Positions 12,402-18,151 of a DNA stretch of 36,947 bases are shown piece after piece. Source of the DNA: a virus; IMG/VR virus record IMGVR_UViG_3300028747_000003, positions 1 to 36,947 of that record. One strand, written 5' to 3'. Within the stretch, counting starts at the first letter, position 1. Each line of letters begins with the position of its first letter. The notes below the pieces were generated by a model, which saw nothing but the letters and a program-made list of their open reading frames with translations, had not been told where the DNA came from and did no database searches. The translations under genes and the position numbers were made by a program.

Positions 12402-12604
12402 CAGAAAAGGCCTTCAATAGCGCGGTCAAACTCATCAATGTTTTGATCGATCAGCTCACGCAAACCGGGATATTCTGGCTGTTCCTTTGACTGCTGCCAG
12501 CCGATGTAACCAAACGAAACCTCTTTCGGTTCAGTGTGTCCATCGCCATAGTTGCGCATCTGAGATTCCAGCCAGTCCAATCGTTCGCGGTCGGTATGTT
12601 CCAT
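12401..12604 (-). CDS. Small acidic phage protein (DRERLDWLESQ type)
   Basis: 67 residues starting MEHTDRERLDWLESQMRNYG; the TDRERLDWLE start recurs in small proteins of phage early regions. Acidic, with a helical end (LRELIDQNIDEFDRAIEGLF). It begins two bases after the GIY-YIG gene stop and ends in a TGATG overlap. Confidence 0.65.
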   Translation of the reverse strand: MEHTDRERLDWLESQMRNYGDGHTEPKEVSFGYIGWQQSKEQPEYPGLRELIDQNIDEFDRAIEGLF

Positions 12605-12605
12605 C

Positions 12606-13091
12606 TCAAAACGCCTCAATCGCTTTATTGACTATATCCACCAGCGTTTGGCCTTCGCGGCGGTACTTTTCTAGCTTGGCTACGTTGGTAGGCGTAAACC
12701 AGACACCGATAAATTTATCTCCCTTGGCGAGTCTAGATTGACGCGCTTTGGCTTGATATTGGTTTTCTTTGATGCGGATCATGGTTTCTCTAGCAGGAAC
12801 ATCTTTGCGAAATGGCGCAGCTGTCCCCGGTGGATAAACGTTAAAACCACTCGGGTACATTGAGTTCATCGCTAAAACCCACTTTTTCTCTAGTTCGTTT
12901 AGCTGGTAAGGGGAACATGTTTCCAATATCGCTTTTTCAAAACTTTTCCACCCAAATTCTTCTATCGCATCCGCTATTTTCCCACTACTTCCTCTTTTGT
13001 GGCCTAAAAACCTTTGCTCTATATCAATGCTTTGACCTACGTATGTTTTACCTGTCGCAACATGCTTTATGGAATAAATTCCGCAAGTCAT
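12606..13091 (-). CDS. GIY-YIG endonuclease
   Basis: 161 residues. The N-terminus is CGIYSIKHVATGKTYVGQS, the GIY...YVG core with catalytic Tyr, then DIEQRFLGHKRG carrying the conserved Arg, and EKAILETCSPYQLNELEKKW with the metal-binding Glu region. Family members are free-standing homing endonucleases or domains attached to DNA-binding parts. The C-terminal 70 residues (KDKFIGVWFTPTNVAKLEKY-like) look like a ribbon-helix-helix or similar DNA-binding region. Start overlaps the RHH-gene stop by ATGA. Confidence 0.88.
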   Translation of the reverse strand: MTCGIYSIKHVATGKTYVGQSIDIEQRFLGHKRGSSGKIADAIEEFGWKSFEKAILETCSPYQLNELEKKWVLAMNSMYPSGFNVYPPGTAAPFRKDVPARETMIRIKENQYQAKARQSRLAKGDKFIGVWFTPTNVAKLEKYRREGQTLVDIVNKAIEAF

Positions 13092-13246
13092 GGTTTAACC
13101 TTTTCCAAAGAATCTTCAATTGCTCGGCGCACAAATTCAGCCACTGGAACGCCGGTTGTCTTTTTTTGATTTTTAAGTCGGCCAACCATTTCTTGAGAGA
13201 GAAAAATATTCACTCTAACCATCGGTACAACTATGTCGTTTTTCAT
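13088..13246 (-). CDS. Ribbon-helix-helix DNA-binding protein
   Basis: 52 residues from MKNDIVVPM. The strand VRVNIFLS, helix QEMVGRLKNQKKTTG, and turn plus helix VPVAEFVRRAIEDSLEK match the CopG/Arc RHH fold. It probably binds an operator as a dimer. A 10-bp palindrome lies just upstream, consistent with autoregulation. The Shine-Dalgarno is weak; an in-frame ATG at 13285 adds an unlikely MCMIYVYIITGIK. Confidence 0.75.
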   Translation of the reverse strand: MKNDIVVPMVRVNIFLSQEMVGRLKNQKKTTGVPVAEFVRRAIEDSLEKVKP

Positions 13247-13262
13247 TTTTATGCCAGTGATG

Positions 13263-13272
13263 ATGTATACAT
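13263..13272. promoter_or_regulatory. ATGTATACAT palindrome, candidate RHH operator
   Basis: A perfect 10-bp palindrome inside TGATGTATACATATATCA, in the 87-bp gap upstream of the RHH gene (13247-13333). Gaps are rare in this operon, so it probably holds a promoter or operator. Binding by the RHH protein is inference. Confidence 0.35.
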
Positions 13273-13333
13273 ATATCATGCACACTTATATGCTTACGTC
13301 AACACCTAAATATCGAACGACAGGGTTTAGCTA

Positions 13334-13579
13334 TTAGAAAAGCGAATATCCTGGCTCAGTTTTAGCGTTACTGCCAGCTTTTTCAATTGATTCACAAAGC
13401 TCGCGATGCATTTTTTCTTCCCTATCTTCAAGACGCTGTTTTTCTCTACGAACGTCTAGTACGCGTCTGGCTTCGCCTTGAAACTCTATGGGCATTTTGC
13501 AGATAGCTTCATCTTCGTTAGCTCGTATCTGATTGGCAATGACACCTTGCATGATGGCTATATATGCTGATTCAAACAT
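13334..13579 (-). CDS. Coiled-coil protein, unknown function
   Basis: 81 residues. A first helix (AYIAIMQGVIANQIRANED) is followed by a very charged coiled coil from about residue 35 to 70 (REKQRLEDREEKMHRELCES). Overlaps the VRR-NUC gene end by eight bases. No family recognised. Confidence 0.55.
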   Translation of the reverse strand: MFESAYIAIMQGVIANQIRANEDEAICKMPIEFQGEARRVLDVRREKQRLEDREEKMHRELCESIEKAGSNAKTEPGYSLF

Positions 13580-13877
13580 GATTAACTCCTGTGACTAATC
13601 GGATTGCCTCACCAACTGTATAAATCACGTGTACCTCGCAGCCAACACGGGCTATCTCAGCATGCATCTTGACCTGGGCGGCCGTTAACTGGCGATCTAG
13701 GCGGGGTTTCAGCGGGTTCTTGACCTCGATCATCCACATGGAATGTCGATAGCAGGCGAGAAGATCGCAAACACCACCACCCGCGCCAGATAGATCCATC
13801 ACGAATACGCCTATTTGACGCAATGCAGCGACAATTTCCCTTTGATTTTCGTCGGTTCGACGCTTGTGGTGGATCAT
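13572..13877 (-). CDS. VRR-NUC-like PD-(D/E)XK nuclease
   Basis: 101 residues from MIHHKRRTDENQREIV, start chosen because ATG overlaps the preceding stop (AGATGA). The core is helix REIVAALRQIG, strand VFVMDLSGAG, then VCDLLACY (catalytic Asp) and MWMIEVKNPLKP (E-x-K), then a final strand EVHVIYTV. This is the compact single-domain VRR-NUC/Hjc-like nuclease frequent in phages, which cuts branched or flapped DNA. It may resolve recombination intermediates made by the ERF/YqaJ system. A longer TTG start at 13919 is possible. Confidence 0.8.
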   Translation of the reverse strand: MIHHKRRTDENQREIVAALRQIGVFVMDLSGAGGGVCDLLACYRHSMWMIEVKNPLKPRLDRQLTAAQVKMHAEIARVGCEVHVIYTVGEAIRLVTGVNHV

Positions 13878-14131
13878 CTCGGCTGAAACCATGAAAATGG
13901 GTTTATTGTTCTCTTCCAATTAAGTCCACTCATCTGTTGGGATGCCATTGAAGGATTACTAGGCATGCTAGGCCAAGCGTTTTGCATTGATGCAATAAAA
14001 CGATTAAGACTTACTCGGCATTCGTCATAAGCCTCTTTCGGCGTTCGACCATTTCCTGAGCATGGGCTACCGGGAAGGAAGCAATACCAACCACCATGGC
14101 TAGGCTTAATGTGATATTTGTTCGGTCTCAT
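13874..14131 (-). CDS. Small protein, unknown (GGWYCFLPGSP motif)
   Basis: 85 residues: HIKPSHGGWYCFLPGSPCSG then RTPKEAYDECRVSLNRF, followed by a Ser/Met/Asn-rich tail. The opening (a strand pair followed by a helix with PKEAYDE) resembles HicB-like partial RNase H folds, but the similarity is weak and no toxin partner is adjacent. Start and stop overlap neighbours by ATGA. Confidence 0.55.
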   Translation of the reverse strand: MRPNKYHIKPSHGGWYCFLPGSPCSGNGRTPKEAYDECRVSLNRFIASMQNAWPSMPSNPSMASQQMSGLNWKRTINPFSWFQPR

Positions 14132-14412
14132 TTCCTATCCTCCATAGCCTGCCACGTACGGAAAACACCTTCAGCCAGTGCAAGTCGAAGCTGATCACGC
14201 GTATAACCCGATTTAACCGCACCATCGCATTTCTGATGGCATGGATAGCAGCACCAAGCGCCGATAGCGTCAGACGACTTGTAACCGCGTCCTGAGAGTC
14301 CTGCAAGAGAGTAGTGCGCAAGAATTGTCGTTTCACCTCCGCCGTCACAGCCTTCTAAGCGAACCATGCAAGGCTGACCTCTTGCCGCTTTACGCGCTGG
14401 CGTGGTTTTCAT
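14128..14412 (-). CDS. DUF1364-type zinc-binding nuclease-like protein
   Basis: 94 residues. ARGQPCMVRLEGCDGGGETT, then ILAHYSLAGLSGRGYKSSD, IGAWCCYPCHQKCDGA, and RLALAEGVFRTWQ are the ordered motifs of DUF1364 proteins in lambdoid and related phages. These have an HNH-like arrangement of Cys and His (C15, C22, H33, C54, C55, C58, H59) and are usually called putative nucleases. Likely involved in phage DNA metabolism or recombination, alongside VRR-NUC. Confidence 0.8.
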   Translation of the reverse strand: MKTTPARKAARGQPCMVRLEGCDGGGETTILAHYSLAGLSGRGYKSSDAIGAWCCYPCHQKCDGAVKSGYTRDQLRLALAEGVFRTWQAMEDRK

Positions 14413-14609
14413 GGTGAACTTCCGCCTTTCATAAACTGATCGGCATAGATTTTCATCTTTACAGGATCACTCCATGGCGATAGCGCGGAAGAAGGTTCAT
14501 CCCATTTAGTGAAAGCCATCGTGATGATGGTATCCCAATCATTTTTAGTAGGCATAGGCATTTTCCCAGCGAAACCGCGAAACCAGTAAGCGAATTCATT
14601 CGACGTCAT
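14409..14609 (-). CDS. Conserved small phage protein (MTSNEFAYWFRGF type)
   Basis: 66 residues starting MTSNEFAYWFRGFAG, a start widely seen in phage early genes, with a strong GGGAG Shine-Dalgarno five bases upstream. WDTIITMAF forms a helix. Function unknown. It overlaps the RMF-like gene end by 14 bases. Confidence 0.7.
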   Translation of the reverse strand: MTSNEFAYWFRGFAGKMPMPTKNDWDTIITMAFTKWDEPSSALSPWSDPVKMKIYADQFMKGGSSP

Positions 14610-14778
14610 TTTTTCTCTCCCTTTCCGCGTCCAGCCAGCCTTTTTCCCAGAATGCTGTGGCCCAATGCGAGTCACGGGCCATCGAAAGTCGGTAAGGACA
14701 CATGTATTTTTCCAAACCAGCCTTATAGTCAGCATATCCACGATTGATGCAGGTGATGCGGTCGTATAGGTCGGTCAT
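14596..14778 (-). CDS. RMF/CrpP-like small protein
   Basis: 60 residues. The spacing RGYADYKAGLEKYMCPYRLS ... HWATAFWEKGWLDAE follows ribosome modulation factor and related phage/plasmid proteins (GY-x-AG-x(3-5)-CPY-x(7-11)-W-x-x-GW). RMF dimerises 70S ribosomes into inactive 100S particles in stationary phase. Whether this protein binds ribosomes is unknown; family members in phages are uncharacterised to my knowledge. Coupled to its neighbours by ATGA. Confidence 0.55.
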   Translation of the reverse strand: MTDLYDRITCINRGYADYKAGLEKYMCPYRLSMARDSHWATAFWEKGWLDAERERKNDVE

Positions 14779-15002
14779 GGCGATTTCTCGCGATGCGTGA
14801 TTAACGCGATCATCAGACCGTTTCTACGCAAATCCATCTCTTTCTGAATCTCAGGGTGCATTTCCAAGATTGCCTTTTTCACGGCATCGTCTATGGATGG
14901 CTCAATTGCAGCCAACGCTTTACCTTTGAGTTCGTCAAACATCTTCTTGCAAAACATATCCAGCAATAAATGATCGATCTTCACGCTTTCGTTGTTTTCC
15001 AT
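14775..15002 (-). CDS. Helical protein, unknown function
   Basis: 75 residues, mostly amphipathic helices (HLLLDMFCKKMFDELKGKAL and IDDAVKKAILEMHPEIQKEM). Starts five bases after a TAG. No family recognised. Confidence 0.6.
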   Translation of the reverse strand: MENNESVKIDHLLLDMFCKKMFDELKGKALAAIEPSIDDAVKKAILEMHPEIQKEMDLRRNGLMIALITHREKSP

Positions 15003-15004
15003 GG

Positions 15005-15217
15005 CTATGCATTCTCCCGTAATTTGAATTGATCCGGCCTATCCAGCTTTCTCACCCTAGCAATCGTACCGTCAGCGTGAAGCGCTCTCGTTGCGCTACT
15101 CACACCCATCCAGGAACAGTCCGTAAGCTGGCATAACTCCCCGATATCCCTAGGACCATCGGCTAGCGCGGTGATGATCTTTAGGGATTTGGGCGAGCGG
15201 CGGGATTTGGCGTTCAT
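15005..15217 (-). CDS. Small winged-helix DNA-binding protein
   Basis: 70 residues from MNAKSRRSPKSLKIITALAD. ALADGPRDIGELCQLTDCS followed by GVSSATRALHADGTIARVRK and a beta wing is a typical winged HTH. Probable small regulator. Starts after the phosphatase stop (TGACGATG). Confidence 0.7.
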   Translation of the reverse strand: MNAKSRRSPKSLKIITALADGPRDIGELCQLTDCSWMGVSSATRALHADGTIARVRKLDRPDQFKLRENA

Positions 15218-15219
15218 CG

Positions 15220-15681
15220 TCAAAAGTTTCCCTCTGCAACTTGAAAGCATGGAACGGCGTTGGATCGCCACATCGAAACAACTTGGTTTCTATCGTCAAA
15301 AACAGCAACCAAGCGCCTACGATCTTCGTCAAGCATGCCATCCCACCATTCCTGCTTGACCACATTGTCAGCCCTATAGTCTCCCTCTTGCCGCATAACC
15401 AAAGCGGTATCTAGGTCATGCGTCATGAAGTTGGTATTTTCTATAAGCCATTTAACGGTTTTGTCTCTCACTTCCTCACTACGCCCGCTGAAAATCCAAA
15501 TATCGGCAGAGTGCCTAAGGCGCTCCATCGTCGCAATCACCGCAGGAATGGGTAAATCTCGGTTACACGCTGCGTAAAATCTACGCCAACGGTTAGGGTC
15601 ATGTTTCTCATCGAGAATATGCTTGCGATGCTCGATGTTTGCCAAAGTCCCATCTAAGTCAAAAATGTATAACGGCTTCAT
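15220..15681 (-). CDS. HAD-family polynucleotide 3'-phosphatase-like protein
   Basis: 153 residues from MKPLYIFDLDGTLANIEHR. Motif I is DLDGT (nucleophile and acid Asp at residues 8 and 10), motif II is IFSGRSEEVRDKTVKWL, and the end VVKQEWWDGMLDE, LVAVFDDRNQVVSMWR supplies the Lys and acidic motif III/IV. These match the phosphatase half of T4 polynucleotide kinase, which removes 3'-phosphates from RNA or DNA ends. There is no kinase domain and no ligase gene nearby, so it stands alone. Start overlaps a 14-residue reading frame by ATGA. Confidence 0.85.
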   Translation of the reverse strand: MKPLYIFDLDGTLANIEHRKHILDEKHDPNRWRRFYAACNRDLPIPAVIATMERLRHSADIWIFSGRSEEVRDKTVKWLIENTNFMTHDLDTALVMRQEGDYRADNVVKQEWWDGMLDEDRRRLVAVFDDRNQVVSMWRSNAVPCFQVAEGNF

Positions 15682-15722
15682 ACCCAATCCCTCGCCATAG
15701 CCTCGCCGATGATGTAATTCAT
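15678..15722 (-). CDS. 14-residue coupled micro-ORF
   Basis: MNYIIGEAMARDWV, whose ATG overlaps the upstream stop and whose TGA overlaps the phosphatase start. It fills exactly the gap between two genes, as expected for a coupling peptide or a genuine microprotein. No other evidence. Confidence 0.35.
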   Translation of the reverse strand: MNYIIGEAMARDWV

Positions 15723-15907
15723 AGCCTGCATCTACCATCTAACTTCGCTTTATCGTGATAGTTACGCTTCAAAGCCTCTTGCCGCAACCATAGGCGACAT
15801 TCGGTTTGTGCAGGTTCTTTCAGTTTGTCGATCAATGGACCCCATCGTCGGAAGTTAGGTTCTATTTGCATGATATTCAGGGCCTCGGTTAGATGATGGT
15901 AGATCAC
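15719..15907 (-). CDS. Small protein, unknown function
   Basis: 62 residues from a GTG overlapping the previous stop (GGCGTGA). Contains EPNFRRWGPLIDKLKEPAQT and a basic end (LRQEALKRNYHDKAKLDGR). No family recognised. Confidence 0.6.
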   Translation of the reverse strand: MIYHHLTEALNIMQIEPNFRRWGPLIDKLKEPAQTECRLWLRQEALKRNYHDKAKLDGRCRL

Positions 15908-16110
15908 GCCAGTCCCCAAATAATCGACCTCTTGCGCGATCTCGGCCCCCAGCCCATCGGAGCTACCAGTAAATGACGCATGAGCCTTAAAAGTGACTTT
16001 CTGGCCGTCTCAAAGGCTATCGATAGGCAGCGCGACAGTTCATTGATTGACATGGGTCGAAGTCTTAAAGCTTTCAGGATGCGGATGCGGAGACGTTCAG
16101 GTCTTAGCAT
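15904..16110 (-). CDS. Small winged-helix DNA-binding protein
   Basis: 68 residues from MLRPERLRIRILKALR, with GGAAG seven bases upstream. LRPMSINELSRCLSIAFETA followed by KSLLRLMRHL is a helix-turn-helix with recognition helix, then an Arg-rich beta wing. Very basic. It resembles the wHTH protein at 15005-15217 in design; both may regulate the leftward genes. Confidence 0.65.
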   Translation of the reverse strand: MLRPERLRIRILKALRLRPMSINELSRCLSIAFETARKSLLRLMRHLLVAPMGWGPRSRKRSIIWGLA

Positions 16111-16487
16111 GGTGTTACTTCCTTCGATCTTGGAAAACGTGAATAGAAAGCACTGCGCTTCTTGTTCTCCTTTTTCTTGCAACCTTTCCTAACCTTTTCC
16201 ATGGAAATTTCCATAGTTGTTCCAGAAGCAAGCGAAGCAATCAAATCACGTAGAAGTTGATTGTTGGAAAAATACTCTCCCTTCTTTCGACAGAAAGAGA
16301 ACATTTCATGCAACTTGTGTTCGATCGCGTAAGCCTGACTTTCCGAGCCGATATGATGAGCATATAGAATCTTTAAGCGTGACGAACTTCCGGTCTGAAG
16401 CCCTTTCAAGCGAGCTTCTACATCATTGGCTTTACCGATCTTCACATTCCCGAACTGGTCACATTGCTGAATGAAATATATATGCAT
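16104..16487 (-). CDS. T5orf172/GIY-YIG-like nuclease
   Basis: 127 residues. MHIYFIQQCDQFGNVKIGKA, DVEARLKGLQTGSSSRLKIL, then a His/Glu-rich helix AYAIEHKLHEMFSF and KGEYF match the T5orf172 branch of the GIY-YIG superfamily (Y-x-x-x...VKIG, R, E-x-x-x-H). Family members cut or bind DNA; several are mobile. The C-terminal 35 residues are very basic (KGCKKKENKKRS). Strong signal GGGAGACAAG before ATG. First gene after the long non-coding gap, so it probably begins its own transcript. Confidence 0.8.
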   Translation of the reverse strand: MHIYFIQQCDQFGNVKIGKANDVEARLKGLQTGSSSRLKILYAHHIGSESQAYAIEHKLHEMFSFCRKKGEYFSNNQLLRDLIASLASGTTMEISMEKVRKGCKKKENKKRSAFYSRFPRSKEVTPC

Positions 16488-16746
16488 TCTTGTCTCCCAT
16501 ACTCAAGTCATAGATGCCTTTGGGGCACCTAGCCGGAAACAACCACCTCTGGTACTCCTACCACCTTTGTCCACATCGGTTCGTCATCCTGACCTTTCCG
16601 ACAAGCCCTTCGGTGCCCACTTGAATGGTTTTACTTAGCGCCGACATCAAAGCGCTTGGTAGAGAGTCAGTCTATTCTGGGTTCGCCCGACCTTTGGCAA
16701 TAAGCTAACGCGCCCTGACGGCAAGTTATTACGAATCACCCAGGGG

Positions 16747-16776
16747 TTGCATTGCACCTTATTGGTGCGCTAGGAT
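16747..16776 (+). promoter_or_regulatory. Candidate + strand promoter
   Basis: TTGCAT at 16747-16752 and TAGGAT at 16771-16776, separated by 18 bases, match sigma-70 elements moderately. The first inverted repeat fills the spacer, so a bound repressor would block it. A transcript from here would meet the terminator about 80 bases later. Confidence 0.35.
16753..16769. promoter_or_regulatory. Inverted repeat 1 (TGCACC-N5-GGTGCg)
   Basis: 17-bp dyad TGCACC TTATT GGTGCG. Together with the copy at 16782-16798 it forms a pair with centres 29 bp apart, close to three DNA turns, as in cooperative repressor operators. Confidence 0.6.
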
Positions 16777-16781
16777 GGTTT

Positions 16782-16798
16782 TGCACCGCAATGGTGCA
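16782..16798. promoter_or_regulatory. Inverted repeat 2 (TGCACC-N5-GGTGCA)
   Basis: Perfect 6-bp arms, TGCACC GCAAT GGTGCA. Same arms as repeat 1. The binding protein is not known; the Cro-like, RHH or wHTH proteins are candidates. Confidence 0.6.
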
Positions 16799-16827
16799 TT
16801 ACATCCAGCTACTTGTCCTAGCTGACA

Positions 16828-16865
16828 CGCCGGAACCTTTGCGGGGTTGCCGGCGTTTTCTTTTT
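16828..16865 (+). terminator. Rho-independent terminator, + strand
   Basis: Stem CGCCGG/CCGGCG extended by AACC/GGTT with a TTTGCGG loop and one bulged G, followed by TTTTCTTTTT. Strong on the + strand only; on the - strand no T-run follows. It would end a short + transcript or protect against rightward read-through. Confidence 0.8.
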
Positions 16866-16880
16866 ACGCTTCCGTGAGAT

Positions 16881-16982
16881 TCATGTCAATACCGCGCAAG
16901 ACGTATATCGCCGCTGAGCGAGTTCTAGGATGTATTCGCACCAGCGGAGTTGGCGGATGTAGTGGGTGGGAGTGTGGGTCAT
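16881..16982 (-). CDS. Short protein, unknown function
   Basis: 33 residues (MTHTPTHYIRQLRWCEYIL...) whose ATG overlaps the previous stop (AAATGA). The end is immediately followed by another overlapping 6-codon frame and then the terminator hairpin. Coupling is the only support. Confidence 0.35.
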   Translation of the reverse strand: MTHTPTHYIRQLRWCEYILELAQRRYTSCAVLT

Positions 16983-17164
16983 TTTGGATGGTCCGGGCAT
17001 GGTTGCCACATGTAAGGTGGGTCAATTTTTGACCAATCGGTTAACGTCTCAATAAGCCACACTCCGTGCCGACTATCAAACATCGCAACAGCAGGACTTA
17101 TCAATTTTCTTGTACTGACCAAAACTGGTTCGTCTTGTGGGCAAGTAATCATGTTTTGCCACAT
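16979..17164 (-). CDS. DUF551-like small protein
   Basis: 61 residues: DEPVLVSTRKLISPAVAMFD, a strand-rich middle, then WSKIDPPYMWQPCPDHP, where the W-x-P-C/L-P end is typical of DUF551 proteins in phage early regions. Function unknown. A second protein of this kind lies at 17500-17685. Confidence 0.6.
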   Translation of the reverse strand: MWQNMITCPQDEPVLVSTRKLISPAVAMFDSRHGVWLIETLTDWSKIDPPYMWQPCPDHPK

Positions 17165-17165
17165 A

Positions 17166-17354
17166 TCATTTCACCTCTGGCTCGGTTATGAGTAAAGGTA
17201 CGTACTGATCAATCCACGCGTTGATATCTCGCTTCAACTCATCACAAACCTTACTATCGTCAAGTGCCGCACTCATCCATGCGCCTAAATCAACGTCTTG
17301 CTGTGACCATGCGCGCGTGCTGTGTGGCAATCGTGGGAAATTGTCCATCATCAT
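17166..17354 (-). CDS. Small protein, unknown function
   Basis: 62 residues from MMMDNFPRLPHS; the ATG overlaps the preceding stop (GGATGATGATG), so the exact Met is uncertain. Contains DVDLGAWMSAALDDSKVCDE and a Trp-containing helix. No family recognised. Confidence 0.5.
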   Translation of the reverse strand: MMMDNFPRLPHSTRAWSQQDVDLGAWMSAALDDSKVCDELKRDINAWIDQYVPLLITEPEVK

Positions 17355-17503
17355 CCCCAGTAAACGAACTTTCGTCCACGCCACATGCGAACCTTCCTAC
17401 GGTCATATAGGCGTGGAATCATACGGCAATAAATTTCGCCAAGATTTCTGATGGATTCCGCAATTCCGTCTATAGTCACGGAATCGGTAGCTATGTAGTT
17501 CAT
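17351..17503 (-). CDS. Small basic protein, unknown function
   Basis: 50 residues from MNYIATDSVTIDGIAESIRN, start overlapping the preceding stop (CGATGA). C-terminus Arg/Trp-rich (RRKVRMWRGRKFVYWG). No family recognised. Confidence 0.55.
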   Translation of the reverse strand: MNYIATDSVTIDGIAESIRNLGEIYCRMIPRLYDRRKVRMWRGRKFVYWG

Positions 17504-17685
17504 CGCTTCACGTTTTCCTTGGTTATGGGCAACGGTGGCAAATGCATCCAATACATCATCTCGTCGTTAAAAACGTCATAGTTGTACCAGCCATCAACCC
17601 AGTGAACGACATCACAAATGTGGCCGTCTGTAGCAAGAATTTCTGTGCCATCTCGCGGCGCAGTTTCTATCGTTTGCCAGTCCAT
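17500..17685 (-). CDS. DUF551-domain protein
   Basis: 61 residues: MDWQTIETAPRDGTEILATD then VVHWVDGWYN and YWMHLPPLP. The WQTIETAPRDGTEIL start and W-x-x-LPPLP end are the DUF551 signature, common in phage and prophage early genes. Role unknown. Start overlaps the previous stop (TGATG). Confidence 0.8.
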   Translation of the reverse strand: MDWQTIETAPRDGTEILATDGHICDVVHWVDGWYNYDVFNDEMMYWMHLPPLPITKENVKR

Positions 17686-17837
17686 CAGTGCGAACTCCTC
17701 ACGACAGCCACTCTACCGCAGCATTCTTCAGCCAGTTCGCGAGCCTCAGAACGCTTGGCGCAGACGATGATGAGTTCGGCGGTGGTCGGATCGTAGACAA
17801 TCCAAGCGATGATTTGACCATCTTCATGTTTGTTCAT
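17685..17837 (-). CDS. Small protein, unknown function
   Basis: 50 residues (MNKHEDGQIIAWIVYDPTTA...). A very strong Shine-Dalgarno, GGAGGTAAGAA before ATG, and ATGA overlap with the Cro-like stop. A helix with KRSEARELAEECC follows a beta pair. No family recognised. Confidence 0.6.
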   Translation of the reverse strand: MNKHEDGQIIAWIVYDPTTAELIIVCAKRSEARELAEECCGRVAVVRSSH

Positions 17838-18025
17838 TTCTTACCTCCTGAGACGCGCTTGTGCAACTTTAGAAGCTCGACTCCAGCACCATAGAGAGGT
17901 TGCCTAGTCTTGCCTGTACTTAGGTCATGCACGCTGTTTTTCTTGAGGCCAGCATGATCGCCTATGTATTGAAGCGTATGCCTCTCGCGAAGCTTGTTGA
18001 CAATGTCTTGCCAGTTGTCCCGCAT
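17834..18025 (-). CDS. Cro-like helix-turn-helix regulator
   Basis: 63 residues. WQDIVNKLRERHTLQYIGDH followed by AGLKKNSVHDLSTGKTRQPL is an HTH with recognition helix KKNSVHDLST, and YGAGVELLKLHKRV forms the last helix, as in short Cro/C1-type proteins. First gene of the leftward unit, facing the rightward unit across 126 bp, the place for a regulator of both. AGAGGG lies eight bases before the ATG. No CI-type partner is seen, so a lysis-lysogeny switch is not established. Confidence 0.75.
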   Translation of the reverse strand: MRDNWQDIVNKLRERHTLQYIGDHAGLKKNSVHDLSTGKTRQPLYGAGVELLKLHKRVSGGKK

Positions 18026-18151
18026 GTTGCAACCCTCTGTTTGTTATGCGTGTACGATACGCCGAATTTATTTTTGCGCAAGGGTATTGCAAACCAGTTC
18101 GGCAGGGCGTACAGTTCACCCATCGGCCACCACCTGGCCATGGAGCGAACG
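18026..18151. promoter_or_regulatory. Divergent early control region
   Basis: 126 bp between the two diverging units. For the - strand, TTGCGC and TATCGT sit 16 bases apart (reverse complement of about 18051-18078). It contains the 15-bp dyad GCGTGTACGATACGC (18048-18062) over the presumed leftward -10, a further GCGTAC half-site at 18107, and GGCCA-CCACC-TGGCC (18125-18139) just before the rightward start. No clear rightward promoter is visible. Confidence 0.5.
18048..18062. promoter_or_regulatory. Imperfect dyad, candidate Cro operator
   Basis: GCGTGTACGATACGC has near-symmetric arms GCGT-x-T / A-x-ACGC around GTAC. It lies 23 bp upstream of the Cro-like gene, over its presumed -10, which would suit autoregulation. 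Confidence 0.4.

Larger units (their letters stand above)
16488..16880. other. 393-bp non-coding region with paired operators and terminator
   Basis: No convincing gene on either strand. The right half holds two inverted repeats and a + strand terminator (listed separately). The left half contains GGGCACC at about 16526 and GGTGCCC at about 16614, able to pair over some 85 bases, and GC-rich stretches that suggest a folded RNA. A 29-codon frame on the - strand (MSALSKTIQV...) has no clear start signal. It separates the first early block from the T5orf172-led block and may contain a promoter for the latter or a replication or antitermination site. Confidence 0.5.

Noticed and set aside
16847-17032. 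61-residue + strand frame after the terminator
   Set aside because: It begins inside the terminator hairpin and opposes coupled - strand genes; no start signal.
17927-18151. N-terminal extension of the Ala-rich repeat gene back to 17927
   Set aside because: It would cover the Cro-like gene on the other strand and the control region; the GGAG signal fits the ATG at 18152.
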